Below are positions 7,839-13,591 of a DNA stretch of 39,707 bases, in pieces. The stretch is taken from positions 1 to 39,707 of the forward strand of contig JAFXVR010000066.1 in assembly GCA_017534885.1 (NCBI GenBank), in the 5' to 3' direction. Positions within the stretch are counted from its first letter, which is position 1. Each line of letters begins with the position of its first letter. This DNA comes from Clostridia bacterium (GTDB taxonomy: Bacteria > Bacillota > Clostridia > Christensenellales > Aristaeellaceae). Under the pieces are notes generated by a model that had not been told where the DNA came from, ran no database searches, and saw only the letters and a list, made by a program, of their open reading frames with translations. The translations under genes were made by a program, and so were the position numbers.

Positions 7839-8115
7839 CAGCCTCATCCTTCCCGGTGGACTCTTTCAGCATGGCGGCGTTTCGCTTTGCTTCCTCCTGG
7901 CGCTTATCGCGCAGATAGGCCTTCATGCCCGTCAGGATCAGGACCAGTTCATGATCGACCAGAGAATAATCGCCAGCTCCCTCATCGATCTTCATCCGGA
8001 TGTCCTCCGCCAGGATATCCACGACGTTCGCCTTCCGGCGCAGCATGTCATACTCGTCCTTGTCAATGATGATCACTTCGTCCGCGATGAAGTCGACGCT
8101 CATATTTTCTTCCAT
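7831..8115 (-). CDS. Small helical phage protein, paralogue 1
   Basis: 94 residues. The core (about residues 12-85) reads VIIIDKDEYDMLRRKANVVDILAED with a following DYSLVDHELVLILTGMK, and is clearly homologous to the gene just upstream (8175-8492). Both begin with a short beta-like segment and an E/D-E-Y motif, then helices. The ATG at 8115 has AAGGAG at a good distance; the upstream extension in the same frame lacks a site. Such tandem small proteins next to ssb occur in many Firmicute phages. Function unknown. Confidence 0.6.
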   Translation of the reverse strand: MEENMSVDFIADEVIIIDKDEYDMLRRKANVVDILAEDIRMKIDEGAGDYSLVDHELVLILTGMKAYLRDKRQEEAKRNAAMLKESTGKDEADE

Positions 8116-8174
8116 GGTGATGCTCCTTTCTTGCTCCTGGCCGCGTCCGCAGCGGCCCTTGTCGATCAGTCGGA

Positions 8175-8492
8175 TCACTTGCGGTCATCCTCCTCCGGGT
8201 TGAGAATGGCGTTTCGGATGACCTTGCTGGCGGCCTCGGTCGCCCTCTCAGCGGCCTTCTGCTCGTCCGCCTTCCACCGGTGGAGGGCCTTCAGGCCGGT
8301 CATGAGAAGCACCATATCCGCATCCACCAGAGCGTAGTCCGGTTCGTTGTTGCAGATCTTGTCCCTGATATCATCCGTCAGCATATCCATCCGGTCCGCC
8401 TTGCGGATCAGGTTCATGTATTCCTCAACCGGAATGCACACCATATCCTGGTCCACCACACGCATGGTTACGTTGCCTTCCATGGAACTCAT
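8175..8492 (-). CDS. Small helical phage protein, paralogue 2
   Basis: 105 residues. Same plan as its downstream neighbour: CIPVEEYMNLIRKADRMDML, then DYALVDADMVLLMTGLKAL, then a Lys/Ala/Glu-rich helix. The C-terminus is longer than in the paralogue. The ATG at 8492 is preceded by GCGAGG at eight bases; the frame continues upstream into the HNH gene but lacks a site there. Tandem duplication followed by divergence is the simplest reading. Function unknown. Confidence 0.6.
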   Translation of the reverse strand: MSSMEGNVTMRVVDQDMVCIPVEEYMNLIRKADRMDMLTDDIRDKICNNEPDYALVDADMVLLMTGLKALHRWKADEQKAAERATEAASKVIRNAILNPEEDDRK

Positions 8493-8517
8493 TGTTTTTG
8501 CCTCGCTTTCTCTCTTT

Positions 8518-8787
8518 TTACAGATAATTTTTGCCAAAGATTCTGATGAACAGTTCGTGCCCGAACTTGGCTTCAAAGGCCTCCTGGCATTCTCTTTTCA
8601 GCCTTCTGTCCAATTCCGGATTCCGCTGGTGCAGGTCCATGTGAATGTCGTGCCGGAGCCATACCACGCATCCCCAGCGGTCGGAAGCCTTCCTCCGGCT
8701 GCCTGCGTATACATGGTGCAGATCAAGGTTTACGCGGGAGCCGGTGACATAGCATTCACGGTCAGTCTGTAGGATGCTGTCGGTCAT
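8518..8787 (-). CDS. HNH-type nuclease-like phage protein
   Basis: 89 residues. The motif pattern ECYVTGSRVNLDLHHVYAGS (residues 11-30) gives the His-His of the first HNH strand; a second part has GCVVWLRHDIHMDLHQ. Related short proteins in clostridial phages have the same CFVTGS...LHHIY...KKECQEKFE...IFGRNYL layout. Such proteins are probably junction- or recombination-associated endonucleases, in keeping with the neighbouring NinB-like gene. It overlaps that gene by 26 bases, with GGGAGGAATGG upstream of the ATG. Activity is inference. Confidence 0.7.
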   Translation of the reverse strand: MTDSILQTDRECYVTGSRVNLDLHHVYAGSRRKASDRWGCVVWLRHDIHMDLHQRNPELDRRLKRECQEAFEAKFGHELFIRIFGKNYL

Positions 8788-9313
8788 ACCGCGCCCATTC
8801 CTCCCGGTATCTGGCCAGGGTCTCCGGCGTGTCCGTCTCGATCCCCAGCTCCTTTGCTTCCTCGATGGCGCCGTCGATCAGGCGGGCCATTTCCTTGGTG
8901 TCCATGTCGGATGTGTGCTTCAGCACCAGGTAGCAGTTGAACAGCTTCCCGCCTTCCGTCCGCCGGTCGAACAGCCGGGTGTAGGGGTAGATCTTGCTCA
9001 CGTCCACCGTCGCCGGCAGCTTGAAGCCGATCGTCAGCCCGTCCTCGTCCTTGGCCACCACACCGTAATCGATCACCAGCCGGGTCTTGACGGCCTCGTC
9101 CGCCTCGTTCAGCTCCTGGGCGATCTTGTTGACCAGCACGTGGAAGTAGGCGTTGGCGTTCCGGCTCCGCTTTTCCCGGTGGACTTTGATCTCGATGTCC
9201 AGGTCCTTGTCCTTCAGCCGGTCGAAGCTTTCCCGGAAATCGGCGCTGACGGTGACGGTGATGTTCTGCGTCCGATCCCGGTTCATCGTCAGGTCGCGGA
9301 GGCGTCCTCTCAT
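8762..9313 (-). CDS. NinB-like recombination protein
   Basis: 183 residues. A beta-rich N-terminus is followed by IEIKVHREKRSRNANAYFHV and LVNKIAQELNEADE, the pattern (Lys/Arg-Ser-x-x-x-Asn-Ala-Tyr) of the family to which lambda NinB belongs, and by a C-terminal helix containing DTKEMARLIDGAIEEAKELG. NinB-type proteins bind single-stranded DNA and act with RecF-pathway-like phage recombination. The ATG overlaps the upstream stop by four bases. The family assignment is by motif only; many relatives are left unnamed in databases. Confidence 0.55.
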   Translation of the reverse strand: MRGRLRDLTMNRDRTQNITVTVSADFRESFDRLKDKDLDIEIKVHREKRSRNANAYFHVLVNKIAQELNEADEAVKTRLVIDYGVVAKDEDGLTIGFKLPATVDVSKIYPYTRLFDRRTEGGKLFNCYLVLKHTSDMDTKEMARLIDGAIEEAKELGIETDTPETLARYREEWARYDRQHPTD

Positions 9314-9981
9314 TTCCGCTCACCCCAGTGGTACAGGTAGGTCTGCATCAGGCCGGTGGCCGTCAGCCACTGCAGGAAGTCCCGGATCGTGGGATAGATG
9401 CTGGGCGTTTCGTCCCGCCGGTACTGCTCAGTCCACACGTCGGCCCCGTTGCTGACCAGGTAGGTGAAATCATTGGCCGCCGGTATCAGTTCCAGGTACA
9501 TCGGGTGCTGGGTGCTGTCGATGTATTTCCCGCGGTCATAGCTGCCGGAGAATTTGATGTCGTAGATGTGCCCGGCCTTCAGCGCATCCAGTCGGCCGTG
9601 GAGCAGCAGCTCGTATCCGCCGATCTCCACGCGCTTGCAGGCCGCGTATTGGAACTGCCCGCCCTGGACTGTCCTGGCCACCTTCAGTGCCGGAATGAAC
9701 CACTGGTGCTTTTTCAGCTCCTCAGGCAGCGTGTCGCTTTCGTCCAGCCGGTTTGTCAGTATGCTGGCCTGCGCCGGATGCATCTTCTGGCAGATGTCCG
9801 TGACCAGGGCTTCAAATTCGATGCCCTTCTGCATGGCCTCCGTGGTCGGCGTCGGCTCCCGCCGCAGCACCCGCAGGAAGTCCTCTTTCGCGGTGTCTTC
9901 CGTGGTGGCGTCGGCATATGGGTTTTCCTTCAGCGAGTGCAGCCAGGCACTCAGGAGGCTGTGTGTCATCAGGAATGCCAT
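9310..9981 (-). CDS. PD-(D/E)XK nuclease-like phage protein
   Basis: 223 residues from the ATG at 9981, which overlaps the stop of the ATPase gene by one base (TGATG). An active-site-like pattern is visible: GIEFEALVTDICQ (helix with Glu), GYELLLHGRLDALKAGHIYDIKFSGSYD, where the Asp-Ala and Asp-Ile-Lys triad match the D...(D/E)xK strand of exonuclease-type PD-(D/E)XK enzymes, and later TQHPMYLEL. In phages this pairs with Sak4-type ATPases as a recombination exonuclease. Cleavage activity is inferred. Confidence 0.7.
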   Translation of the reverse strand: MAFLMTHSLLSAWLHSLKENPYADATTEDTAKEDFLRVLRREPTPTTEAMQKGIEFEALVTDICQKMHPAQASILTNRLDESDTLPEELKKHQWFIPALKVARTVQGGQFQYAACKRVEIGGYELLLHGRLDALKAGHIYDIKFSGSYDRGKYIDSTQHPMYLELIPAANDFTYLVSNGADVWTEQYRRDETPSIYPTIRDFLQWLTATGLMQTYLYHWGERK

Positions 9982-10919
9982 CAGGCGATCACACCCTTCA
10001 CGTACTGCCTGGTCGCCTTGTCGAAGGTCAGGCCCAGAACCTGCATCTTTTTGACCCACTCGGCCTTGATCTCCGCTTCGCTGGTCAGCGCGTGCTCCAG
10101 AGTCTTCATGGCGGTGGCCGCCTGGTTGGCCGACTCCGCGTCCGTCACGCTCTCAATGACTGCCCGGCCGATGGCCATGGTCTCGGTGTACTTCTGCTGC
10201 TGTTCCGCGGCGGCGGCCACTTCCGCCTCGCTCTTCTGGTTGTACTGCTCGAACAGCCAGGTCAGGAAGGTGTTGGGGTTCGTGGCCAGGTCGGGGATTT
10301 TGTAGATGCCGTGGATGCCGCGGGTGCCCTTGGCGAAGTATCGTTCGCAGTTGCTGAAGCCGATCGTCCGGTCGTTGCCCATCATCTCCACGAAGCCGCC
10401 CAGATCCATCGGCTCCCACACGTTGTTCTTGGTCTGGCCTTCCACCTTGATCCGGAGCCGGGTGTTGTCCCCGTCCTTTTCCTCGGTGGCGTGGAAGATG
10501 ATCACGATGTGCTTTTTCAGCTGGTAGAAGCAGTAGTCCATCAGCCGGACGAACTCGCGCCCCACGAAGCCGTAGCCCTTCAGGCTGAGGCTGCCGTCGC
10601 GCTGGCCGTACTTGTTGTCCTGCTGGATCGCCCACTGGCTCATCAGAGTGATCAGCTTGCCGCCGGTATCGAACACCAGCGTGTCGAAGTCCGTCAGGTT
10701 GCCCGGCTGCAGATCGTTGAGGATCTCCGCGTAGCTGCCCGGCTGGATGAAAGGCTTGCGGTACTGAGGCTCCACGCGGTCGATGCCGAAATCACAGTCG
10801 ATGTGCAGGGGCCTCGGCGCGCTCAGAGCCAGGGTGCTCTTGCCGATGCCGGGATAGCCGGCGATCAGCATGCGGATCTTCTTCTCCGCCGGGACGATGT
10901 TCTCGGGTTTCTGGATCAT
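9981..10919 (-). CDS. Sak4-like RecA-fold ATPase (phage recombinase)
   Basis: 312 residues. Walker A GYPGIGKST at residues 21-29 and Walker B-like DTLVFDTGGKL at about 80-90, followed by YGFVGREFVRLMDYCFYQLK and IVIIFHATEEKDGDN, typical of the AAA_24/Sak4 single-domain RecA-like family. Sak4 proteins promote single-strand annealing and strand exchange with SSB. The adjacent nuclease and SSB genes fit this role. AAGGAGGACTGAAG precedes the ATG. Its Ala/Glu-rich C-terminal 80 residues are less conserved. Confidence 0.8.
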   Translation of the reverse strand: MIQKPENIVPAEKKIRMLIAGYPGIGKSTLALSAPRPLHIDCDFGIDRVEPQYRKPFIQPGSYAEILNDLQPGNLTDFDTLVFDTGGKLITLMSQWAIQQDNKYGQRDGSLSLKGYGFVGREFVRLMDYCFYQLKKHIVIIFHATEEKDGDNTRLRIKVEGQTKNNVWEPMDLGGFVEMMGNDRTIGFSNCERYFAKGTRGIHGIYKIPDLATNPNTFLTWLFEQYNQKSEAEVAAAAEQQQKYTETMAIGRAVIESVTDAESANQAATAMKTLEHALTSEAEIKAEWVKKMQVLGLTFDKATRQYVKGVIA

Positions 10920-10921
10920 CT

Positions 10922-11122
10922 TCAGTCCTCCTTATGGGTTTGGGTGTAATCGTAGGCGTCAATGGAGCTGACGCATGATTCGCAGCCGATGATGTCGCCG
11001 GCGCCATCCAGGTAATACCGTTCCGTTTCTTCGCCGCAGATCGGGCAGACCGGCGCCGGTTCCTCCGGCATGCCGTTGATCTCCGCGTCCCGGATCCACG
11101 GGGCGTCAGGAAGATCGTTCAT
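10922..11122 (-). CDS. Small zinc-finger protein
   Basis: 66 residues. CPICGEE at residue 25 and CESC at about 48 form a four-cysteine zinc ribbon. The start has AAGGAGGCGATGCACG upstream, and the stop lies two bases before the ATPase ATG. Acidic, no membrane segment. Function unknown, likely a small nucleic-acid or protein-binding accessory. Confidence 0.6.
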   Translation of the reverse strand: MNDLPDAPWIRDAEINGMPEEPAPVCPICGEETERYYLDGAGDIIGCESCVSSIDAYDYTQTHKED

Positions 11123-11426
11123 CGTGCATCGCCTCCTTCAGCCGTCTCATGGCTTTCTGGCTGAGCTGGATGCCGTATTTGTCCGGGTTCTCGCATTTCA
11201 CCAGCAGCGGCTTGTCGAAACCTGGGAACAAAGGGCGAATCAGCTCAACGATCTCCGCGCTGCTCAGTCCGCTCTGCACGTGAAACTCTTTGAGCCAATT
11301 CGCCCTCTTGACGGTTTTCTTGGCTTGTGGTATCATCTCATCGTGCATTGTGGTTTGCGCACGCTTGGCTCCGCCCTGTTCCAGCAGGCCGGGGCCTTTC
11401 TTTTGCTGCTGTTCCGGCATGTCCAT
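11106..11426 (-). CDS. Small phage protein, unknown function
   Basis: 106 residues. A basic, Gln/Lys-rich N-terminus precedes a compact part beginning WLKEFHVQSGLSSAEIVELI and ending in RRLKEAMHDERS, mostly helical. The start is either ATG 11426 (overlapping the upstream TGA by one base) or GTG 11429; AAGGA at eight bases favours 11426. It overlaps the next gene by 17 bases. The SSAEIVELIRPLFPGFDK stretch recalls short Clostridium phage proteins, but I cannot name a family. Confidence 0.5.
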   Translation of the reverse strand: MDMPEQQQKKGPGLLEQGGAKRAQTTMHDEMIPQAKKTVKRANWLKEFHVQSGLSSAEIVELIRPLFPGFDKPLLVKCENPDKYGIQLSQKAMRRLKEAMHDERSS

Positions 11427-11611
11427 CACCCCATTCCTTCGGCTCTGGCCGTCCTTCGCGCCGCGTTCATCGCTTCGATGGCCTCCCGGTACTTCGGGAT
11501 CGTCATCATCCAGCGCACCAGCCGCAGTGTTTCACAGGCCAGGTATTCCGCGGCTTCCGGAGGGATGAGTGATGGGTCAAACTGTACTTTCGCGGCTCCT
11601 GCCGCTTCCAT
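11426..11611 (-). CDS. Small phage protein, unknown function
   Basis: 61 residues starting at ATG 11611, which has AAGGGGG nine bases upstream; an upstream in-frame ATG lacks a site. Helical, with an Arg-rich C-terminal part (TPK-type and AARRTARAEGMG). No family recognised. It is coupled to the next gene through overlapping stop/start codons. Confidence 0.45.
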   Translation of the reverse strand: MEAAGAAKVQFDPSLIPPEAAEYLACETLRLVRWMMTIPKYREAIEAMNAARRTARAEGMG

Positions 11612-11672
11612 GGGGATCAGCCCCCTTTCGTGTTGGTCGATTCCTCGCTTCGCTGGCATCATGTGTGGGATT

Positions 11673-12017
11673 TCAATCCGCCGGCTCCGTGCGGGGCGAG
11701 ACCATCTCCCTCTTCCAGGCTTCCAGCCGCTCGTGGAAGCGGCGCTCCATCTCGTCCATCAGGCGGAGCATATCGCTGATGGTTGTGCCCTTCTGGGGTT
11801 CGAGGACGTCCGGGTGCTCACGCAGCCACTCCCGGGCGAGCTCCGCCTTGATCACGCTGTTGTTGGGCAGTGCGTACCAGATGCGGCCGGCCTTCTGGTT
11901 ATATCCGTCCAGGCCCAGGGCATTCAGGATCGCTGTCATTCCGCAGCCGCACTCGTCCACCAGGCGGATCGCCTCGGCGTCGGTCAGGCTGTTCAGCCGG
12001 TCGGCAGGTGTGCTCAT
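11673..12017 (-). CDS. Phage protein with helical DNA-binding-like middle
   Basis: 114 residues from ATG 12017, preceded by AAGGAGGCAACGAC. The protein has an Asp/Glu-rich helical N-terminal part (LNSLTDAEAIRLVDEC), a central segment GYNQKAGRIWYALPNNSV, and a long C-terminal helix (LRLMDEMERRFHERLEAWK) that could be a coiled coil. Being second or third in the early operon right after Cro, a regulatory function is possible but unproven. Confidence 0.5.
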   Translation of the reverse strand: MSTPADRLNSLTDAEAIRLVDECGCGMTAILNALGLDGYNQKAGRIWYALPNNSVIKAELAREWLREHPDVLEPQKGTTISDMLRLMDEMERRFHERLEAWKREMVSPRTEPAD

Positions 12018-12082
12018 GTCGTTGCCTCCTTCTCTTTTTCGGTCTGCTCGGTCTGCTCTGACTGGATGTTCTGCCATTCCAT
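12014..12082 (-). CDS. Possible 22-residue leader peptide
   Basis: ATG at 12082 with GAAAGGGG eleven bases upstream, 22 codons, and a TGA that overlaps the ATG of the next gene by four bases (ATGA), exactly the coupling used by the real genes here. The peptide is hydrophilic and Glu/Thr/Gln-rich (EQTEQTEKEKEATT). It may be a genuine micro-protein or only a translational coupling leader for the downstream gene. Confidence 0.4.
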   Translation of the reverse strand: MEWQNIQSEQTEQTEKEKEATT

Positions 12083-12103
12083 GAGGATCAGTCCCCTTTC
12101 AAA

Positions 12104-12120
12104 GTCGCGCATTATGCGAC
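12104..12120. promoter_or_regulatory. Operator-like palindrome at the end of the Cro gene
   Basis: GTCGCGCATTATGCGAC, 17 bases, sharing GTCGC and ATGCGAC with the perfect site at 12351. It spans the Cro stop codon. Probably a binding site for the repressor or Cro. Confidence 0.5.
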
Positions 12121-12336
12121 TAAGCGAGCAAAAAAAATTGACAAAGCCTCATCACGCGTGAGATCAAGTACAGTAGCAATCTTGTTCGCATCACGAACCA
12201 GAAGCCCTGCACCATCATTCTCAAGCTTTCTGTAAAGAGTCGCTCTGTCAATCTCAAGTGCTTCTGCGAGGGTGGCAATGGACATACCTCGTTCCACGAT
12301 TTTGCCCTTCAAACGGTTGATATTCACGATCTGCAT
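12112..12336 (-). CDS. Cro-like helix-turn-helix regulator
   Basis: 74 residues from ATG 12336, preceded by AAGGAGGTGATGAA. The helix-turn-helix is plain: MSIATLAEALEIDRATLYRKL at about residues 18-38, the Cro/C1-type pattern, followed by ANKIATVLDLTRDEALSIFF, the common last helix of this family. It is the first gene of the leftward operon and faces the repressor gene, so it is the likely Cro counterpart that turns off the repressor promoter on lytic entry. Which operators it prefers cannot be said. Confidence 0.8.
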   Translation of the reverse strand: MQIVNINRLKGKIVERGMSIATLAEALEIDRATLYRKLENDGAGLLVRDANKIATVLDLTRDEALSIFFARLVA

Positions 12337-12350
12337 TTCATCACCTCCTT

Positions 12351-12367
12351 GTCGCATTTAATGCGAC
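12351..12367. promoter_or_regulatory. Perfect 17-bp operator palindrome
   Basis: GTCGCATTTAATGCGAC is a perfect inverted repeat around three central bases. It lies from about +1 to +17 of the leftward promoter, where a bound repressor would block transcription start or escape. Confidence 0.7.
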
Positions 12368-12374
12368 CATCTGA

Positions 12375-12403
12375 ATATTAGCACACGACTTTTTGATTGT
12401 CAA
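12375..12403 (-). promoter_or_regulatory. Leftward early promoter
   Basis: Reading leftward: TTGACA at 12403-12398, 17-base spacer, TAATAT at 12380-12375, with TGC before the -10 box (extended -10). Near-consensus for the housekeeping sigma factor. It feeds cro and the whole early operon. Confidence 0.85.
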
Positions 12404-12410
12404 GAACTTT

Positions 12411-12427
12411 TTCGCAGCATACGCGAC
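12411..12427. promoter_or_regulatory. Second operator-like palindrome between the promoters
   Basis: TTCGCAGCATACGCGAC matches the consensus of the 12351 site at most outer positions with the same 17-base span. It lies just upstream of the leftward -35 box, between the two divergent promoters. Confidence 0.5.
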
Positions 12428-12453
12428 TTTTTTTGTTTTAGGCAAAAGAAGTG

Positions 12454-12482
12454 TTGCATATTTGCGATTCTTGTGTTAGAAT
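12454..12482 (+). promoter_or_regulatory. Rightward repressor promoter with an overlapping half-operator
   Basis: TTGCAT at 12454-12459, 17-base spacer, TAGAAT at 12477-12482, preceded by TGT (extended -10). A degenerate operator-like sequence TTGCATATTTGCGAT (12454-12468) overlaps its -35 box, which would allow autoregulation or Cro repression. Confidence 0.65.
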
Positions 12483-12503
12483 GATTCTGCTGGAGGTGAT
12501 GTT

Positions 12504-13091
12504 GTGAACTCAGTAGGTAGTCGCATCAAAATGTTGAGGAAAGCACTTTCTATGTCGGCCGATGAGTTGGCTGACAAAATCGGCAAGGATAGAGCTACTG
12601 TTTTTCGTTATGAAAAAGGCGAGATTGAGAATGTTCCAGTAGCTGTTATTTCAATTCTTGCCGAAGCCCTTTATGTATCACCAAGCTATCTGATGGGATG
12701 GGAGCCGGACGAAGGAGAGTACACGGAGCGTTTTCGAGAGGCAGTACGTTTTGTTTTGGAAACCACTGATACAGCTGATTTGGAAGCTGCATCTAAACAC
12801 ACTCTTTCCCTGCAAAATATCAGACGGATCGCTTATGGCCATGGCACCGTTTCGTTGGATGATGCCCATAGTGCGGCGGACGAACTCAATACAACGATTG
12901 GTGAATTGCTCGAAGAGGAAAGTCAACCCACCACGTCTGATGAGTTGACTTCTACAATCACAAACAAGCTCAGGAGTCTTGATTCTGGTCATCGGAAGAT
13001 GATACTTGCTCTAATAGACACACTTCTATCAACGCAAGAATCTCCCTCTGATGAACCGGGGGAAGCTTCAAAAACCGTTCCACAGCAATAG
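12504..13091 (+). CDS. XRE-family phage repressor (C1-like)
   Basis: 195 residues with a GTG start behind GGAGGTGAT. The N-terminal domain is a Cro/C1-type helix-turn-helix: MSADELADKIGKDRATVFRYEKGEIENVP at residues 17-45 contains the turn, split here as ADELADKIGKD and RATVFRYEKG. The rest is helical and acidic with no Ala-Gly/Ser-Lys pair of the S24 peptidase type, so LexA-like self-cleavage is not expected and induction may use another route. The gene is AT-richer than its neighbours. It faces cro across a shared operator region and most likely keeps the prophage silent. Confidence 0.8.
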   Translation: MNSVGSRIKMLRKALSMSADELADKIGKDRATVFRYEKGEIENVPVAVISILAEALYVSPSYLMGWEPDEGEYTERFREAVRFVLETTDTADLEAASKHTLSLQNIRRIAYGHGTVSLDDAHSAADELNTTIGELLEEESQPTTSDELTSTITNKLRSLDSGHRKMILALIDTLLSTQESPSDEPGEASKTVPQQ

Positions 13092-13125
13092 AGATTTCTT
13101 TTTCATCGCTACTCGCATTAACCAT
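12970..13125 (-). CDS. Possible 51-residue ORF antisense to the repressor end
   Basis: ATG at 13125 with AGGAG ten bases upstream. The peptide (MVNASSDEKEISIAVERF, then LKLPPVHQREILALIEVCLL) looks like a real amphipathic helix. It overlaps the last 40 codons of the repressor in antisense. The repressor itself reads GHRKMILALIDTLLSTQ across the same DNA, so the two strands encode similar helices because the DNA is an imperfect inverted repeat. It could be a convergent small gene or a coincidence. Confidence 0.25.
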   Translation of the reverse strand: MVNASSDEKEISIAVERFLKLPPVHQREILALIEVCLLEQVSSSDDQNQDS

Positions 13126-13259
13126 TTGTCAACGCTCCTGTTTTTGATACTCACCGGTGGCAATGTCTATGATAGCACTTCCCGGCGATTCTGTCAGGAG
13201 AAAGTGATTGAATAACTTTTCACGGACAAAACCGCGAGAATCATGTACCATGGGGGAAT

Positions 13260-13400
13260 GAGGATGCCGAGGATCAAATCGTATCATCGAGAGTATCATT
13301 CGAGGATCAAAACCGTATCATTTTCAGGCGGGAAAGCGTTGGTACATAAGGGTTTCCGCCGAAAAAGTGATCCAAATTTGATCCTTGCAAAAAAGTAAGA
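13260..13400. repeat. IS21-like terminal repeats, remnant
   Basis: CGAGGATCAAATCGTATCAT (13268) and a close copy CGAGGATCAAAACCGTATCAT minus one base variation (13301) lie 33 bases apart, with CGAGAGTATCATT between them; a reading on the other strand gives GATACGGTTTTGATCC units and, further on, GGATCACTTTTTCGGCGGAA. Such repeated GATCA/GATAC blocks are typical of the multi-repeat ends of IS21-family elements. No istA/istB genes are present, so at most a terminal fragment is left. Confidence 0.4.
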
Positions 13401-13491
13401 AAGAAAGAAAAGAACCAAAAGAAAGAAAGAACAGTGTGTATTATATATTAATTTCTCTCTTACGTTCTAATTACTACTTGGGTAGTGTTAC

Positions 13492-13559
13492 TGTATGGTA
13501 CCATACAAGATTGGTATAGAATACAAGTATGGTACAGATAGTTGGGTACAATACTTGTA
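13492..13559. repeat. Palindromes upstream of the integrase
   Basis: TGTATGGTACCATACA (13492-13507) is a perfect 16-base palindrome. TACAAGTATGGTAC (13522-13535) and GTACAATACTTGTA (13546-13559) form an inverted repeat matching at 13 of 14 positions with a 10-base loop. They share the GTAC/TATGG core. Possible roles are binding sites for an integrase regulator or remains of an att-like site; large serine integrases bind imperfect palindromes near their own gene. Confidence 0.5.
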
Positions 13560-13591
13560 CTTTAACATTGGTCGGAGGTGAGTATCACAGG

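Larger units (their letters stand above)
13126..13591. other. AT-rich spacer between repressor and integrase
   Basis: About 470 bases without a convincing gene. In order: a stretch without visible signal, IS21-like repeats (see separate entry), a purine-rich run (about 13386-13432, AAGAAAGAAAG-type), a very AT-rich part with TATATATTAA at about 13441, and a set of inverted repeats (see separate entry) just before the integrase. No tRNA or attachment-type duplication was found. Confidence 0.6.
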
